A stretch of DNA of 64,000 bases from Caryophanales bacterium UBA1427 (GCA_002329485.1 DCTZ01000028.1:10080-74079); one strand, 5' to 3'; numbered from the stretch's first letter, positions 8,953 through 17,801 are shown. Made by a program: numbers and translations. The notes: generated by a model from the sequence alone, not told the origin.

Positions 8953-8957
8953 GTTAA

Positions 8958-10094
8958 TTAATCTTCCTTGATTCTTAATTCGGTTTCGATATCGAAGAAG
9001 TGGCATTTGCTCATATCGAAAGCAAGAGTAATCATATCGTTGATATGAATGTCGGTCCGCGCTTTGATTTTTGCGGTTACAGGTTGACCGGCAACATTGT
9101 TGCTTTGAACTCTAACCGTAATCAATGATTCAGGACCAAGCAATTCCGCTACATCGACTTTCAGGGTCAAAGTAGCATCTTTGAATTCCGAAATGTCGGC
9201 TGCATCGTCTTTGATGTCTTCCGGACGGATGCCCAATACAATCGGTTTATTGAGATATTTCTTTTCTTTCAACATATTGAATTGTTTTTCCGGTACACGC
9301 AAACGGCTAACACCGTGTTTGTGATCGCCGCATTCAAAGAATCCGTCGTCACCGACACGGCCTTCGATAAAGTTCATTGGTGGAGTACCGATGAAACCGC
9401 CGACAAACATATTGTTAGGGAAGTCGTAAATTTCTTTTGGTGCACCGATTTGTTGGATCCAACCATCTTTCATAACGACGATTCTGGTAGCCATGGTCAT
9501 AGCTTCAATTTGGTCATGGGTAACATAGATGGTTGTTGTTCCCAAACTTTCGTGCAATTTGATTAATTCCGAACGCATTTGCACACGGAGTTTAGCGTCG
9601 AGGTTGGAAAGAGGTTCGTCCATCAGGAATACTTTCGCATCCCGAACGATGGCCCGGCCCAAAGCAACACGTTGACGTTGACCGCCTGACAAAGCTTTTG
9701 GTCTACGGTCAAGGTAAGGTTTCAAGCCAAGTGTTTCGGCAGCGCTTTGAACGCGGCGATCGATTTCATCGCGAGAGAATTTGCGAAGTTTCAAACCGAA
9801 TGCCATATTGTCGTAAACGGACATGTGCGGATAAAGAGCGTAAGATTGGAAAACCATCGCGATATTGCGGTCTTTAGGTGCGACATCGTTCATGACTTCG
9901 TCGTCAATCAACAATTGGCCGCTGGTGATTTCTTCCAAACCGGCAATCATCCGTAAGGTTGTTGTCTTTCCGCAGCCCGACGGACCAACCAAAACAATAA
10001 ATTCACGGTCTTTGATTTTGAGATTGAAATCAAAAACGGCCTGAACGTTATTGTCGTAAATCTTGTTAATATTCTTTAGTTCTACAGTTGCCAT
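8958..10094 (-). CDS. msmK: Sugar ABC transporter ATPase, MsmK/UgpC/MalK type
   Basis: This 378-residue ATP-binding protein energises carbohydrate importers. It has Walker A (GPSGCGKTT), the Q-loop ([10 protein letters not shown]), the signature LSGGQRQR, Walker B ([16 protein letters not shown]) and the H-loop (THDQ). A C-terminal regulatory OB domain (about residues 240-378) includes the GIRPEDI motif typical of MalK-type proteins. No permease or binding-protein gene is nearby, so it is probably a shared ATPase serving several sugar importers encoded elsewhere, as MsmK does in streptococci. It has its own promoter (10129-10134 -10 box) and terminator. Confidence 0.95.
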   Translation of the reverse strand: MATVELKNINKIYDNNVQAVFDFNLKIKDREFIVLVGPSGCGKTTTLRMIAGLEEITSGQLLIDDEVMNDVAPKDRNIAMVFQSYALYPHMSVYDNMAFGLKLRKFSRDEIDRRVQSAAETLGLKPYLDRRPKALSGGQRQRVALGRAIVRDAKVFLMDEPLSNLDAKLRVQMRSELIKLHESLGTTTIYVTHDQIEAMTMATRIVVMKDGWIQQIGAPKEIYDFPNNMFVGGFIGTPPMNFIEGRVGDDGFFECGDHKHGVSRLRVPEKQFNMLKEKKYLNKPIVLGIRPEDIKDDAADISEFKDATLTLKVDVAELLGPESLITVRVQSNNVAGQPVTAKIKARTDIHINDMITLAFDMSKCHFFDIETELRIKED

Positions 10095-10128
10095 AAAATT
10101 TCTCCTTTATAAAAATTTCTACACTAAA

Positions 10129-10134
10129 ATTATA
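10129..10134 (-). promoter_or_regulatory. Extended -10 promoter of the sugar-ABC ATPase gene
   Basis: TGGTATAAT on the minus strand is an extended -10 element. No good -35 is visible, as is common for this class. An AAAGGAG ribosome site follows. Confidence 0.6.
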
Positions 10135-10161
10135 CCAAAAAAACGCAAATAAAAAATAGAC

Positions 10162-10187
10162 AAACCATCCAAGAAATCGGATGGTTT
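10162..10187 (-). terminator. Terminator after PucR-type regulator
   Basis: AAACCATCC pairs perfectly with GGATGGTTT on the minus strand. A T-rich stretch follows after GTCTA. Confidence 0.75.
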
Positions 10188-10204
10188 TTCGGCAGTTTGT
10201 TAAA

Positions 10205-11041
10205 TTATTTGATATTGAGTAAAATATTGATGGAGCATGCATGGGAAAACCGGTCCAGTTTGAGTCCCAGTTCTTTCGACAATTGGTCGAGTTTGTATAG
10301 CAGGGTGTTCCGATGCATGTAGAGAGATTTTGCGGTGGCGGAAACGTTGAGATTGTTGCTGAAGAAAACCCGGATGATTTCCAATGCTTCGTCTTTGTCT
10401 TTTAGGGAAGAAAACAACCCTTCCTTGATTAATTTCAGCATGCAATAATCCTCGCTCCCGGCAAGGGCCAGAATAAAGTCCGCCAAATCGGTATAATCTT
10501 TTTTGCGCATGACGCCGTTTTCGATTACGGTTTTGACGTATTGCTTGATATTTTCGCCCGGCAACCGATCGGTAAAAAAGAAACCTTCGTGAACGGTGAT
10601 TTTGGAACCGAAGTCATCGCTCAAGGTTTGAAATAGCGGTTCCAAATCGATGTCGAAGCGGTCGAAAAAGAAAACCAAGGTATATTCCAAAAAGGAAATG
10701 GCATATATATCCCGAAAGATGTCTTTAAGCATGCTGTGGAGCTGGTCGTTGCCTGCTTCCAATTCATGGTAAAAAAAGAATTTGCCGCGTTTTTGGGCAA
10801 AAGGATAACTTTTTCCTTCCCAAAGATATTCATGGATTTGTTGCATCAACGCATTGTCGAAATGGAAAGTCTTTTCGATATACATCGATTTAATCAATTG
10901 GTATTCGTTTTTGGTTATGTTTCTGTCAATCCCGAACAATTGGCCTTCTTCGTTGAAAAAATAATAAAAACGGTTCGGTTCCAATGTACTTCCCGGTTTG
11001 ACGATGCGATTTCCGTAAATCGAAAGCAGCTTCTTAAACAT
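10205..11041 (-). CDS. PucR/CdaR-type helix-turn-helix regulator
   Basis: The 278-residue protein ends in a PucR C-terminal helix-turn-helix (about residues 225-275): SNNLNVSATAKSLYMHRNTLLYKLDQL, closely like CdaR and PucR. The N-terminal 200 residues have no motif I recognise and could be a sensor region. The family usually activates catabolic genes in answer to a carbon or nitrogen source. Downstream, after a terminator, is the shared sugar-ABC ATPase gene, which makes sugar use a possible but unproven target. The promoter has an extended -10, TGGTATAAT, at 11057-11062. It is divergent from the rhodanese gene, with about 105 bases between the two start codons. Confidence 0.8.
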   Translation of the reverse strand: MFKKLLSIYGNRIVKPGSTLEPNRFYYFFNEEGQLFGIDRNITKNEYQLIKSMYIEKTFHFDNALMQQIHEYLWEGKSYPFAQKRGKFFFYHELEAGNDQLHSMLKDIFRDIYAISFLEYTLVFFFDRFDIDLEPLFQTLSDDFGSKITVHEGFFFTDRLPGENIKQYVKTVIENGVMRKKDYTDLADFILALAGSEDYCMLKLIKEGLFSSLKDKDEALEIIRVFFSNNLNVSATAKSLYMHRNTLLYKLDQLSKELGLKLDRFSHACSINILLNIK

Positions 11042-11120
11042 CTTATCACCTTAGTTATTATACCATATTTTTTTCGGTTTTGCTGACAAAATTTTATCTT
11101 TATTTTCCTTGGGTCCGGAA

Positions 11121-11126
11121 TATAAT
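11121..11126 (+). promoter_or_regulatory. -10 element of the rhodanese gene
   Basis: TATAAT lies 22 bases before the plus-strand ATG. It faces the divergent extended -10 at 11057-11062 of the PucR-type gene. Confidence 0.5.
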
Positions 11127-11147
11127 ACTTACCAAGGAGGGTTAAGA

Positions 11148-11471
11148 ATGAACGAAATATCCACATACCAGTTTTTCCTGCTTTACCAAACCAAAAACAA
11201 TATCAAATTAATCGATGTGCGTGAAAGCTACGAATACGACCAATATCATATCGATGGTTCGCAAAATATCCCCTTACAGCTGCTTTTGGATAAGCATCAC
11301 TTGTTTGTGAACTCCCTGAACCATTATTACCTAATCTGCCACAACGGCGCCAAAAGCAGGATTGCGGCCATCTTTTTGGCCAATCAGGGGATTTCGGCCA
11401 CAAGTATTGTAGGGGGCATTTCCCGGTGGCCGGGACGTTTGGTCAAAACTGCCAAATACAAAAGTTATTAA
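11148..11471 (+). CDS. Rhodanese-like sulfurtransferase domain protein
   Basis: This is a single-domain rhodanese of 107 residues. It has the N-terminal LIDVRESYEYDQYHIDGSQNIP motif and the active-site loop LICHNGAKSR, whose Cys would carry the persulfide. The fold ends with IVGGISRW, the usual rhodanese C-terminal signature. The ATG at 11148 is used because AAGGAGGG lies nine bases before it; an upstream in-frame Met lacks a site. It is one of two plus-strand genes in the window. Its stop codon overlaps the stop of the convergent SGNH hydrolase gene by a few bases. Likely role is sulfur transfer or sulfide handling; the partner is unknown. Confidence 0.9.
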   Translation: MNEISTYQFFLLYQTKNNIKLIDVRESYEYDQYHIDGSQNIPLQLLLDKHHLFVNSLNHYYLICHNGAKSRIAAIFLANQGISATSIVGGISRWPGRLVKTAKYKSY

Positions 11472-12151
11472 TCGTAGATATAGGGTTTGAGTTTCCGGAC
11501 GACCTGTTCGTATCCCTTGGTGCTCAAATGGATTCCGTCCAACGTATATTCACGCTTTAGATTATCGTTTTCGTCAATCAGTTCGTCATATACATTGATA
11601 AAAGGATAACCCAAAGCGTTGGCTTTTTCCTCAAGAAGACGGTTGACTTTCCGGATGATCGCGTTATTGGCTTTGTTTCGGAAGACCCAAGTAAAACGCA
11701 GGAAAGTTTTATTTAGCGGATACCAGGAAATGATATAGATATTCGGAATGTCTGACAAAGCTTCCACAATTTTCATTATCCGTTCCACCATTTCTTCGGG
11801 CCGAATTTTGCGTCGGTGAAAATCGTTGATTCCGATCAATAAAAAAAGTTTTTGCGGTTTAAGTTCGGTTATTCCGTCAAGACGTCGCATGACGTCAGAT
11901 GTATTGTCCCCCGCAATCCCCCGATTATATATTTCCACATCCGGAAAAAAGTCGTTGACCGGAAAGAAGTCCGTCAAAGAATCGCCCAAAAAGACGATTT
12001 TTTCGGTTCTTGCATGTTGATTCAAAATCTTAAAGTCGTTGGCTTTATCGCTGGTTAATTTCTTAAAAAGTTTCAGGATGATAAAATACAGGGCTATGCT
12101 AAATACCAATACACTGACAACCGATACCATTACAATTTCTAATGCACTCAT
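11468..12151 (-). CDS. SGNH/GDSL-type hydrolase, membrane anchored
   Basis: The 227-residue protein starts with one membrane segment (about residues 5-28) and continues with an SGNH hydrolase domain. All four blocks are visible: FLGDSLTDFF (nucleophile Ser), RGIAGDNTSDV (Gly), LIGINDF (Asn) and DGIHLSTKGYE (Asp/His). Such enzymes are esterases, lysophospholipases or acetylesterases acting on lipids or cell-wall polymers. The catalytic domain probably faces outward. The ATG at 12151 is chosen for its GAGGAA site, and a TATAAT (12173-12178) lies just upstream. Substrate unknown. Confidence 0.88.
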   Translation of the reverse strand: MSALEIVMVSVVSVLVFSIALYFIILKLFKKLTSDKANDFKILNQHARTEKIVFLGDSLTDFFPVNDFFPDVEIYNRGIAGDNTSDVMRRLDGITELKPQKLFLLIGINDFHRRKIRPEEMVERIMKIVEALSDIPNIYIISWYPLNKTFLRFTWVFRNKANNAIIRKVNRLLEEKANALGYPFINVYDELIDENDNLKREYTLDGIHLSTKGYEQVVRKLKPYIYD

Positions 12152-12245
12152 GTTTGTTCCTCGCTTTATCCTATTATAACAAAAAGTTCGGATTTTTTTG
12201 CCGATAGTGCATATAAACCATGCAAAAACAATCAAATAAGAATAT

Positions 12246-12297
12246 AAAAAAAGCTAAGAAAAATTTGTTTTCAAAAACTTTTGTTTTCTTAGCTTTT
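12246..12297 (-). terminator. Terminator after spoIIE, probably bidirectional
   Basis: An AAGCTAAGAAAA/TTTTCTTAGCTT stem has T runs on both strands and a 20-base loop. Confidence 0.75.
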
Positions 12298-12320
12298 TCT
12301 TTTGGGGTAATTTTTGATTT

Positions 12321-14522
12321 TTAAGCTTCTTTGATTCTTAAGGCAATCAACGTCATGTCGTCGTTGGTTTTCAGTTCGTTCTTAACCGCAAAATTAAACA
12401 ATTCGTAAACGATGCGCTGAGGAGTTAGGTCTTTGACGGATTTCAGAAAAGTTTCCAGTCGGTTGGCGTCGACGACGTTTTCCAGAATTCCGTCGCTGCT
12501 CATGATGATGACATCGTTATCTTTGAGGGGCACTTCATAGTTTTCCACCAATTCTTCGATGCCGAACGGCAAGCTTTTGTTGATGATTTTTTCGAGGCTT
12601 CCGTCCTGATGAATAATATAGGACGTACATCCTCCCATTTTGTAAAACTTCGCCGTTGTTTTGAAACGGTTGATTTCGAGCAGATCCAGCGTGGCATAGC
12701 GTTCCAAATAGTCCTGAATGACATAAAAGGTATTAAGAATTTCCAACGCGGTGGACGAATCGAGGTTCAAGGACAACACGTCTTCCACAAGTTTCAGCGT
12801 AATGTTGCTTTCGTAAAAAGCACTGTAGCCTTTGCCCATGCCGTCGGAAATGGCGCTGATGAACCGGCCGTTGTTTAAATCTTTGATGATATAATTGTCG
12901 CCGTTGATTTGGGTGCCGTCGGAAGCGATGGCACCGTAACCGTACAGTACGTCGATTTTGATTTCCGGAATGATTTTTAAGTAAAGGGTGTTCCGTTCTT
13001 CTTTTTCAAACAATACACTCACCCTCTTTTCCATGACGTTTTGGCAAATTAGGGAGATGGCCGAGTGAATGTCGTCCCATTCGGATTTTGCGGCTTTGAT
13101 ACCCAGTGAAATCAGAAAATCATTGACAAAGGTGCGTTTGACTTCGAAATAAGTAATATGGTAACCGTAGCCGATAATTCTTCGCTTCACTTCCGCAAAC
13201 ACTTCGTATTTCAGTTCTTCTTTGGAAGCCCTGTCGACCGCGTATTTTCGGATGGCGCTCGCGATTCCGCCCATTTGGGCAACCAATGAATTGTTTTTAG
13301 TTTCGCTTTCGTCATACAAAGCCACGTTTTTTCGCAAACTTCTTCCCGTGTATTCGAGTTCCCTGACATGGGGACAATAACGGGTAAACTGATAATATTC
13401 GTCGCTGTCCTGAGCCTGTCCCACGATTATATCCCGAAAATAGATATATAGTCCGGCCTTATAATGGCTGTAGCATTCTTTTTGTTTGTCGCATCTTTGG
13501 CAATGTTTTTGGACCAAGGTCTTGATTCCGTCGCTGATGTGCTGGTTGTATTCCTTGGGCAATTTGATGCCATCGGAAAAGCGTTCCAAAAATGAAGCAA
13601 AAGCGAGAATTTCCTGATTGATTTGCCCGGTAACCTGTTCGTAAACTTTTTCGTAAACTTCTTCCTCCACGACTTTTTCTTTGATCAGAAAATTCTTCAG
13701 GATTTCAAACACCACGCTTGTGGCCATCATCGAAAGCAGCGACAGAAAATGATAATCGGTTTTGGCCAAAATCGCCACCGCCAGAAAAATATTCAAAGAG
13801 ATTATCGGGTAAACAAACGGCATAAAATAGAATGCGCAGACAAACGGCAAAAACAATCCTTCCCGGATCTCAAACCCGAACAGAAGGGTAAGCATGGCGA
13901 TAACCCCGTAAAGCATGGCATTTTGACCCCGAAACGATGTTCCGAAATACATGCCGAAATAGACCGCTGTCACCAGCCCCGCATTCACTCCCTGGTATTC
14001 GACCCAGGTTGCCCCAAGAATCGTGACCAAAGCGATCAGAATTTCCAAAAAAGAATTGTCATAAAGACTTCGCATCATTTTTTTGGCTTTTAAGGCTTCG
14101 ACCAAACTGTGTTCCAAATAGACGTAAAAACTTAAGGAGATAATATTCAGGATTATCAGATGCCAAGGCGACGGAAGCATACCCGCATTTATCAAACCCG
14201 CCCGGTCCAATATTACGCTCGAGATTACATTTAAAAGCAAAATGGCCCCGTAGACATAAAAGCCTTTGGAAATCCTGTGCAGCAGCATTTGCAAAATATA
14301 GACGATTGCGGTTAAAACCAAAAAGTATATGACAAATTCCTTCGCAAACAAAAGCAAAGCAAGAAAGCTCGGAATTAACATATAAAAAATATTACGGTTG
14401 TCTTTCAGGACATAAAAGATAAGCAAAGGCAAATACAGCGTAAAACCAATCGGAAAAAGCACGGTCAGGACGCTGAAAAAAGCGATAACGATTAAATTGA
14501 TCTTTTTGAACAAATCGGTCAT
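12321..14522 (-). CDS. spoIIE: Stage II sporulation protein E (PP2C phosphatase)
   Basis: SpoIIE dephosphorylates SpoIIAA and so activates SigF in the forespore; it also acts at the polar septum. This 733-residue form has about ten N-terminal membrane segments (residues 1-300), a middle oligomerisation region and a C-terminal PP2C domain (about 520-733). Metal-binding Asp motifs are seen as AISDGMGKGYSA, SSDGI and NDDMT. A Cys cluster (CQRCDKQKEC) lies in the middle region. The ATG at 14522 is preceded by GGAAAGGA, and a TATAAT (14543-14548) lies immediately upstream, so the mRNA leader is very short. Bacillus SpoIIE is about 830 residues. The gene is good evidence for sporulation. Confidence 0.9.
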   Translation of the reverse strand: MTDLFKKINLIVIAFFSVLTVLFPIGFTLYLPLLIFYVLKDNRNIFYMLIPSFLALLLFAKEFVIYFLVLTAIVYILQMLLHRISKGFYVYGAILLLNVISSVILDRAGLINAGMLPSPWHLIILNIISLSFYVYLEHSLVEALKAKKMMRSLYDNSFLEILIALVTILGATWVEYQGVNAGLVTAVYFGMYFGTSFRGQNAMLYGVIAMLTLLFGFEIREGLFLPFVCAFYFMPFVYPIISLNIFLAVAILAKTDYHFLSLLSMMATSVVFEILKNFLIKEKVVEEEVYEKVYEQVTGQINQEILAFASFLERFSDGIKLPKEYNQHISDGIKTLVQKHCQRCDKQKECYSHYKAGLYIYFRDIIVGQAQDSDEYYQFTRYCPHVRELEYTGRSLRKNVALYDESETKNNSLVAQMGGIASAIRKYAVDRASKEELKYEVFAEVKRRIIGYGYHITYFEVKRTFVNDFLISLGIKAAKSEWDDIHSAISLICQNVMEKRVSVLFEKEERNTLYLKIIPEIKIDVLYGYGAIASDGTQINGDNYIIKDLNNGRFISAISDGMGKGYSAFYESNITLKLVEDVLSLNLDSSTALEILNTFYVIQDYLERYATLDLLEINRFKTTAKFYKMGGCTSYIIHQDGSLEKIINKSLPFGIEELVENYEVPLKDNDVIIMSSDGILENVVDANRLETFLKSVKDLTPQRIVYELFNFAVKNELKTNDDMTLIALRIKEA

Positions 14523-14607
14523 TCCTTTCCGGGTGTAGACCAATTATACAATGTTTCAAAAGGCATAATTTATCATTTTTTGGTTTTGTCAAAGCTCTTT
14601 TTAAAAA

Positions 14608-14634
14608 TAAAAAAAGATGCCAAGGACGGCATCT
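14608..14634 (-). terminator. Terminator after rubredoxin
   Basis: AGATGCC pairs with GGCATCT on the minus strand and seven T follow. Confidence 0.85.
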
Positions 14635-14656
14635 ATCGTTTTCGTTATTAATTTAA

Positions 14657-14812
14657 TTAAATTTCGGTAAAGGCATCCTTTCCCAATCCGCAGTCTGGGC
14701 ATACCCAATCGTCAGGTAAATCTTCGAAAGGGGTTCCAGGCGCGATTCCTTGTGTCGGATCGCCTAATTCGGGATCGTAAACATAGCCGCATACACATTC
14801 GTATTTCTTCAT
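14657..14812 (-). CDS. Rubredoxin
   Basis: This 51-residue iron protein carries single electrons, often to oxygen- or peroxide-removing enzymes in anaerobes. Two Cys pairs bind iron: [11 protein letters not shown] near the N-terminus and [13 protein letters not shown] near the C-terminus. The first pair reads CVCGY, spaced CxCG rather than the usual CxxCG, because the residue before it (K-Y-E-C) is standard but one position is absent; this makes the N-terminal knuckle one residue short. A GAGGAGG site precedes the ATG. It is transcribed alone from its own promoter and has a terminator. Confidence 0.93.
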   Translation of the reverse strand: MKKYECVCGYVYDPELGDPTQGIAPGTPFEDLPDDWVCPDCGLGKDAFTEI

Positions 14813-14839
14813 ATTATTTCCTCCTCGATTGTTTTTAAC

Positions 14840-14868
14840 ATTATATCACGAGTAAACTTGCGATGCAA
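14840..14868 (-). promoter_or_regulatory. SigA-type promoter of rubredoxin
   Basis: TTGCAT (14863-14868) and the extended -10 TGATATAAT (hexamer 14840-14845) are spaced by 17 bases on the minus strand. Confidence 0.75.
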
Positions 14869-14893
14869 CTAAAAGGATTATTAATAGTTGTTT

Positions 14894-15211
14894 TTACAGC
14901 TTTTCCCCGCATTGATTGCAATATCGCGCATTTTCGTCGTTGAGAGCGCCGCACAGTGGGCAACGCAGATTGACTTTATGAGTCGAGCGGGGATTGCCGT
15001 AATCGTCTTCTTCAAAATGGCGGCTGCGCCCTTTGCTGCCAACAACCACCATCAGGATGGCGAAAAATGCAAAGAAAAACCAAGGGATAATCGGTAGAAA
15101 AGGCAAACCTCCCCCAACAGCCATAAAGCCGGTCAAGCCGAAGGCCACGAAAGAGACCAAAACGCCGACAAAGAAAACGGTCTGTAGTATTTTTCTGTTA
15201 TTGTTCTTCAT
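14894..15211 (-). CDS. Small membrane protein with C-terminal zinc ribbon
   Basis: The 105-residue protein has two membrane segments (about residues 8-32 and 38-58), a charged linker and a zinc ribbon at the C-terminus with Cys pairs CPLC and CNQC. The ribbon would lie in the cytoplasm. Such proteins are common in Bacillota and mostly uncharacterised. It starts 24 bases after the nitrilase-fold gene, with a GAGGTG ribosome site, and is probably co-transcribed with it. Function unknown. Confidence 0.75.
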   Translation of the reverse strand: MKNNNRKILQTVFFVGVLVSFVAFGLTGFMAVGGGLPFLPIIPWFFFAFFAILMVVVGSKGRSRHFEEDDYGNPRSTHKVNLRCPLCGALNDENARYCNQCGEKL

Positions 15212-15235
15212 GACACACCTCTGATTGTTTTATAT

Positions 15236-15964
15236 TCATATCTTTACATAAAGAATTCCGTCGTTTTGCATCGGCAATTCATCAATGATACTGCCGTTTA
15301 AAAAATCACAGCAGCCGCCCAATGCTACCGGATTGACTGAAAGGCTGTTGAAAAGCAGCACCCGTTTTCCGAGCAGTTTCGCCCTTTGGGCATAATCCGC
15401 CTTTTCCCGATTGTTCCAGGTATCGCTTGTGTAATTTAAGTAAACCGGCCAAAGCACCACGTCGTTATAAAGCAGATTGGCGCGCCGGACGTTTTCGTCA
15501 TACCAAAAGTCGCCGCACAAACCCACCAGAAAGTTTTTATCCATATAGGAAAAGGTTTGGAAAATTTCGCCTTCTTTGTAGTGTTCTATTGAAGCAATCG
15601 GTTCTTTCCAACCGGGCGAAATCCGACGGTAGTTATTGATTATTTTGCCCGTTTTGTCGATAAACATGAAACTGGAGTATATTTTGTCTATTGCTAACTC
15701 GAGATAACCGAACCCGATTGCGATATTCAGTTCGGCGGCCTTGTTTCCGATAGCTTTGATGGTGCCATTTTCCTGACTTAAGGCAATGTTACGGTCAACC
15801 GAAAAATCCCATTTCAAGGCATCGAAACCCTGCAGGAAAGCTTCCCCGAAAAGAATCGCATCGGCCCGATTGTCGGATGCTTCTTTCATCGTATCGTAAA
15901 TGGTTTTGAGATTGAGATCAATCCGATTGTTGACAAAATATTTGGATGCTAAACCAACTATCAT
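15236..15964 (-). CDS. Carbon-nitrogen hydrolase (nitrilase superfamily)
   Basis: The 242-residue protein has the nitrilase-superfamily fold. It shows the catalytic Glu in LFGEAFLQGFD (near residue 41) and the nucleophilic Cys in VGLCGDFWYDE (near 149). The usual catalytic Lys position in the YRK motif reads YRR, followed by ISPGWKE; the lysine may be the one in GWKE, or the enzyme may be altered. Members hydrolyse amides such as N-carbamoyl compounds, omega-amides or the glutamine of NAD synthetase. Substrate cannot be set here. An AAGAGGAAA site precedes the ATG. Confidence 0.82.
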   Translation of the reverse strand: MIVGLASKYFVNNRIDLNLKTIYDTMKEASDNRADAILFGEAFLQGFDALKWDFSVDRNIALSQENGTIKAIGNKAAELNIAIGFGYLELAIDKIYSSFMFIDKTGKIINNYRRISPGWKEPIASIEHYKEGEIFQTFSYMDKNFLVGLCGDFWYDENVRRANLLYNDVVLWPVYLNYTSDTWNNREKADYAQRAKLLGKRVLLFNSLSVNPVALGGCCDFLNGSIIDELPMQNDGILYVKI

Positions 15965-16033
15965 ATCCGTTTCCTCTTTTGAATATCATACCTTATTACG
16001 GCCGTTTTCGCAAGAAAAGCGTTAAAGGTCCTA

Positions 16034-16064
16034 TAAAAAACGCTTTAGAATTATCCTAAAGCGC
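16034..16064 (-). terminator. Terminator after YwaF-like gene
   Basis: CGCTTTAG pairs with CTAAAGCG on the minus strand, followed by six T. Confidence 0.85.
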
Positions 16065-16071
16065 TGAAAGT

Positions 16072-16848
16072 CTAGTTCGTTTTCAAAGTTTTTTTGGCCT
16101 TTATTTTGGCCAAGAAAACATTGTACCATCTTTTCTCTTTTTCGAGGGTGATGATTTCGAAAGCCGTTATGAAAAGGGCATTGAAGATAACCATCAAAAA
16201 AGAAATTACCCAGGCGTTGAGGAACGGATGGTCTTTTCCGAGCGGCGGAGTAATCAAATACATGGCATTGATATCGTAACCATTATTGTTCATAATCCAG
16301 TTAAGAATTAAACCGACCGGCAAAAAGATTAGGAGTAAACCCATCAAAAAAGCCAAATTGTTTTTCATTTCAATTTTAACGAAACCGCCGGTAAAAGCAT
16401 ACAAACCGGTTAGCAACAGGAAACTGTGCGAAAGAAAAGCTTTAAAAGTGCTCCAATCGAAGATATCGCCGCCGGTATAAAAAGCGGACGGTTCAAAAAG
16501 AGTAATGATGCCGCCGTAAACGCTGTAATAGGCAAGGAAAGTGATTAAAAATTTGCGGGCCTTGCCGTCAAACAGAAAAACCCCCGGCCAAAGCATCATC
16601 GAAACATTGCAAGGGTAGATTGGGAAAAACGTCGACAGTCCTGTTTCGCTGCTGTGAAGAACTACCATGTTGTAGTAGTAAACACTGATGTGGGAAAGCA
16701 AACAAAGGACCCCGAAAATCTTAAGAATCGCTTCTTTGACACTTTGCTTTTTGACGGTATAGTGCAAACCCACAAGAATTCCTAGGGTTAAAACAAGTGA
16801 GATTACCACATAAAGGAGCCACTTGATATCATAAGTACCTGAACCCAT
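16072..16848 (-). CDS. YwaF/TMEM164-like integral membrane protein
   Basis: The protein of about 258 residues has six to seven membrane segments. The conserved stretch IYPCNVSMMLWP (near residue 90) and the SHSFLLLTGLY helix are typical of the YwaF (TIGR02206) group, related to the eukaryotic TMEM164 acyltransferase. In that group the Cys and His in these two stretches are conserved and may be catalytic. The third possible ATG (16848) is chosen because AGAGG lies nine bases before it. It stands between terminators as a single gene. No pathway can be assigned from the context. Confidence 0.75.
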   Translation of the reverse strand: MGSGTYDIKWLLYVVISLVLTLGILVGLHYTVKKQSVKEAILKIFGVLCLLSHISVYYYNMVVLHSSETGLSTFFPIYPCNVSMMLWPGVFLFDGKARKFLITFLAYYSVYGGIITLFEPSAFYTGGDIFDWSTFKAFLSHSFLLLTGLYAFTGGFVKIEMKNNLAFLMGLLLIFLPVGLILNWIMNNNGYDINAMYLITPPLGKDHPFLNAWVISFLMVIFNALFITAFEIITLEKEKRWYNVFLAKIKAKKTLKTN

Positions 16849-16978
16849 AAACATAAACCTCTTTTCTTTTAATTTTTTCAAGCAATTTTAACATATAGCG
16901 ACCTTTTTCGCAATCCGCTTTTGTGCTTCCCAAGGGTTGTATTTATGCCTTTTGTCGTGTTTTACAAACTTTTAAATA

Positions 16979-17003
16979 AAAAAAACAACCAGTTTTCTGG
17001 TTG
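16979..17003 (-). terminator. Terminator of the 17-28 kb glutamate/Pgs gene series
   Basis: CAACCAG pairs with CTGGTTG around an AAAA loop on the minus strand, followed by seven T. It is the first clear terminator below the racemase gene start, about 11 kb away. Confidence 0.85.
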
Positions 17004-17009
17004 ATTTTT

Positions 17010-17801
17010 TCAATTGGCAAATTCTTTTTTGACAAAGGTTCTGTAGGCAATGAAGAATGAAATTATGGCAAGAACCGTGAAAGTCAAAAAATTAACCACT
17101 TCAAACGTATAACCGTTTTTTAACACCACCAGCGGATCGCTGAAAGTATATGGGGTCAAATATTTCAAAGCATCCAACCATTTATTGTCGGTTAAAGAGG
17201 CTATCAAAGACACGATATAAAGAGGTAGGGGTATCGCCATGGCATTTAGTTGTTTGATGTTTTTCTTTGACAGTGTTCCGAGCAGGGTGCCGAAACATAC
17301 GAAAATCATCAACAACACCCAGGACAACAAAGCAAAAAGAAGCAGTTTGGCAAACGATGCGTAATCGTTGATGATTACGATTCCCAAAACGATAAAGATA
17401 AGGTTACCGAGCATAAAGGCTGTTATTTGGATAAAACCGGCTGTCATTTTGCTTAAGAAAAAGGTTTTTCGCGCAACCGGAAGCGTATAAATCAAATCGG
17501 TAGATTTTTCCCGTTCTTCTTTGGTTATCGTGCCAAATCCCAAAAGGGTTGCATAAAGAGCGCAGGTCAGCTGAAAAATCATTCCGCCTTCCATCGCAAA
17601 ATATTCAATCAGGTTGCGCGGGATTCCTCCGAAAATATCCACGATTTCGATAAATTCCTGCGGCATTTGGTCAAAAACATCGTCAACCAAAGGATAGGAA
17701 ATAAGGATGACAAACATCGAAAGTCCGACAGCCACCGTCCAGACAATTAAACTTTTGAAGTTGCGTTTCAATTCCATTAAGACAACTTTGTTATTAATCA
17801 T
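17010..17801 (-). CDS. ABC-2 type transporter permease
   Basis: The 263-residue permease has six membrane segments in the ABC-2 arrangement, with the conserved amphipathic region EREKSTDLIYTLPVARKTFFLSK between segments two and three (about residues 92-115). It pairs with the ATPase just upstream; their genes overlap by eight bases, which implies translational coupling. The ATG is set by an AAGGAG site inside the ATPase gene. ABC-2 exporters move drugs, lantibiotics, polysaccharides or lipids. It is the last gene of a closely packed series that begins at the racemase gene and includes PgsB/C/W, so export of a polymer or precursor is possible but not shown. Confidence 0.88.
   Translation of the reverse strand: MINNKVVLMELKRNFKSLIVWTVAVGLSMFVILISYPLVDDVFDQMPQEFIEIVDIFGGIPRNLIEYFAMEGGMIFQLTCALYATLLGFGTITKEEREKSTDLIYTLPVARKTFFLSKMTAGFIQITAFMLGNLIFIVLGIVIINDYASFAKLLLFALLSWVLLMIFVCFGTLLGTLSKKNIKQLNAMAIPLPLYIVSLIASLTDNKWLDALKYLTPYTFSDPLVVLKNGYTFEVVNFLTFTVLAIISFFIAYRTFVKKEFAN

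Noticed and set aside
14560..14600. Spo0A box (TTTGTCAAA) upstream of spoIIE
   Set aside because: It has one mismatch from TGTCGAA and sits near the rubredoxin terminator; too weak to call.
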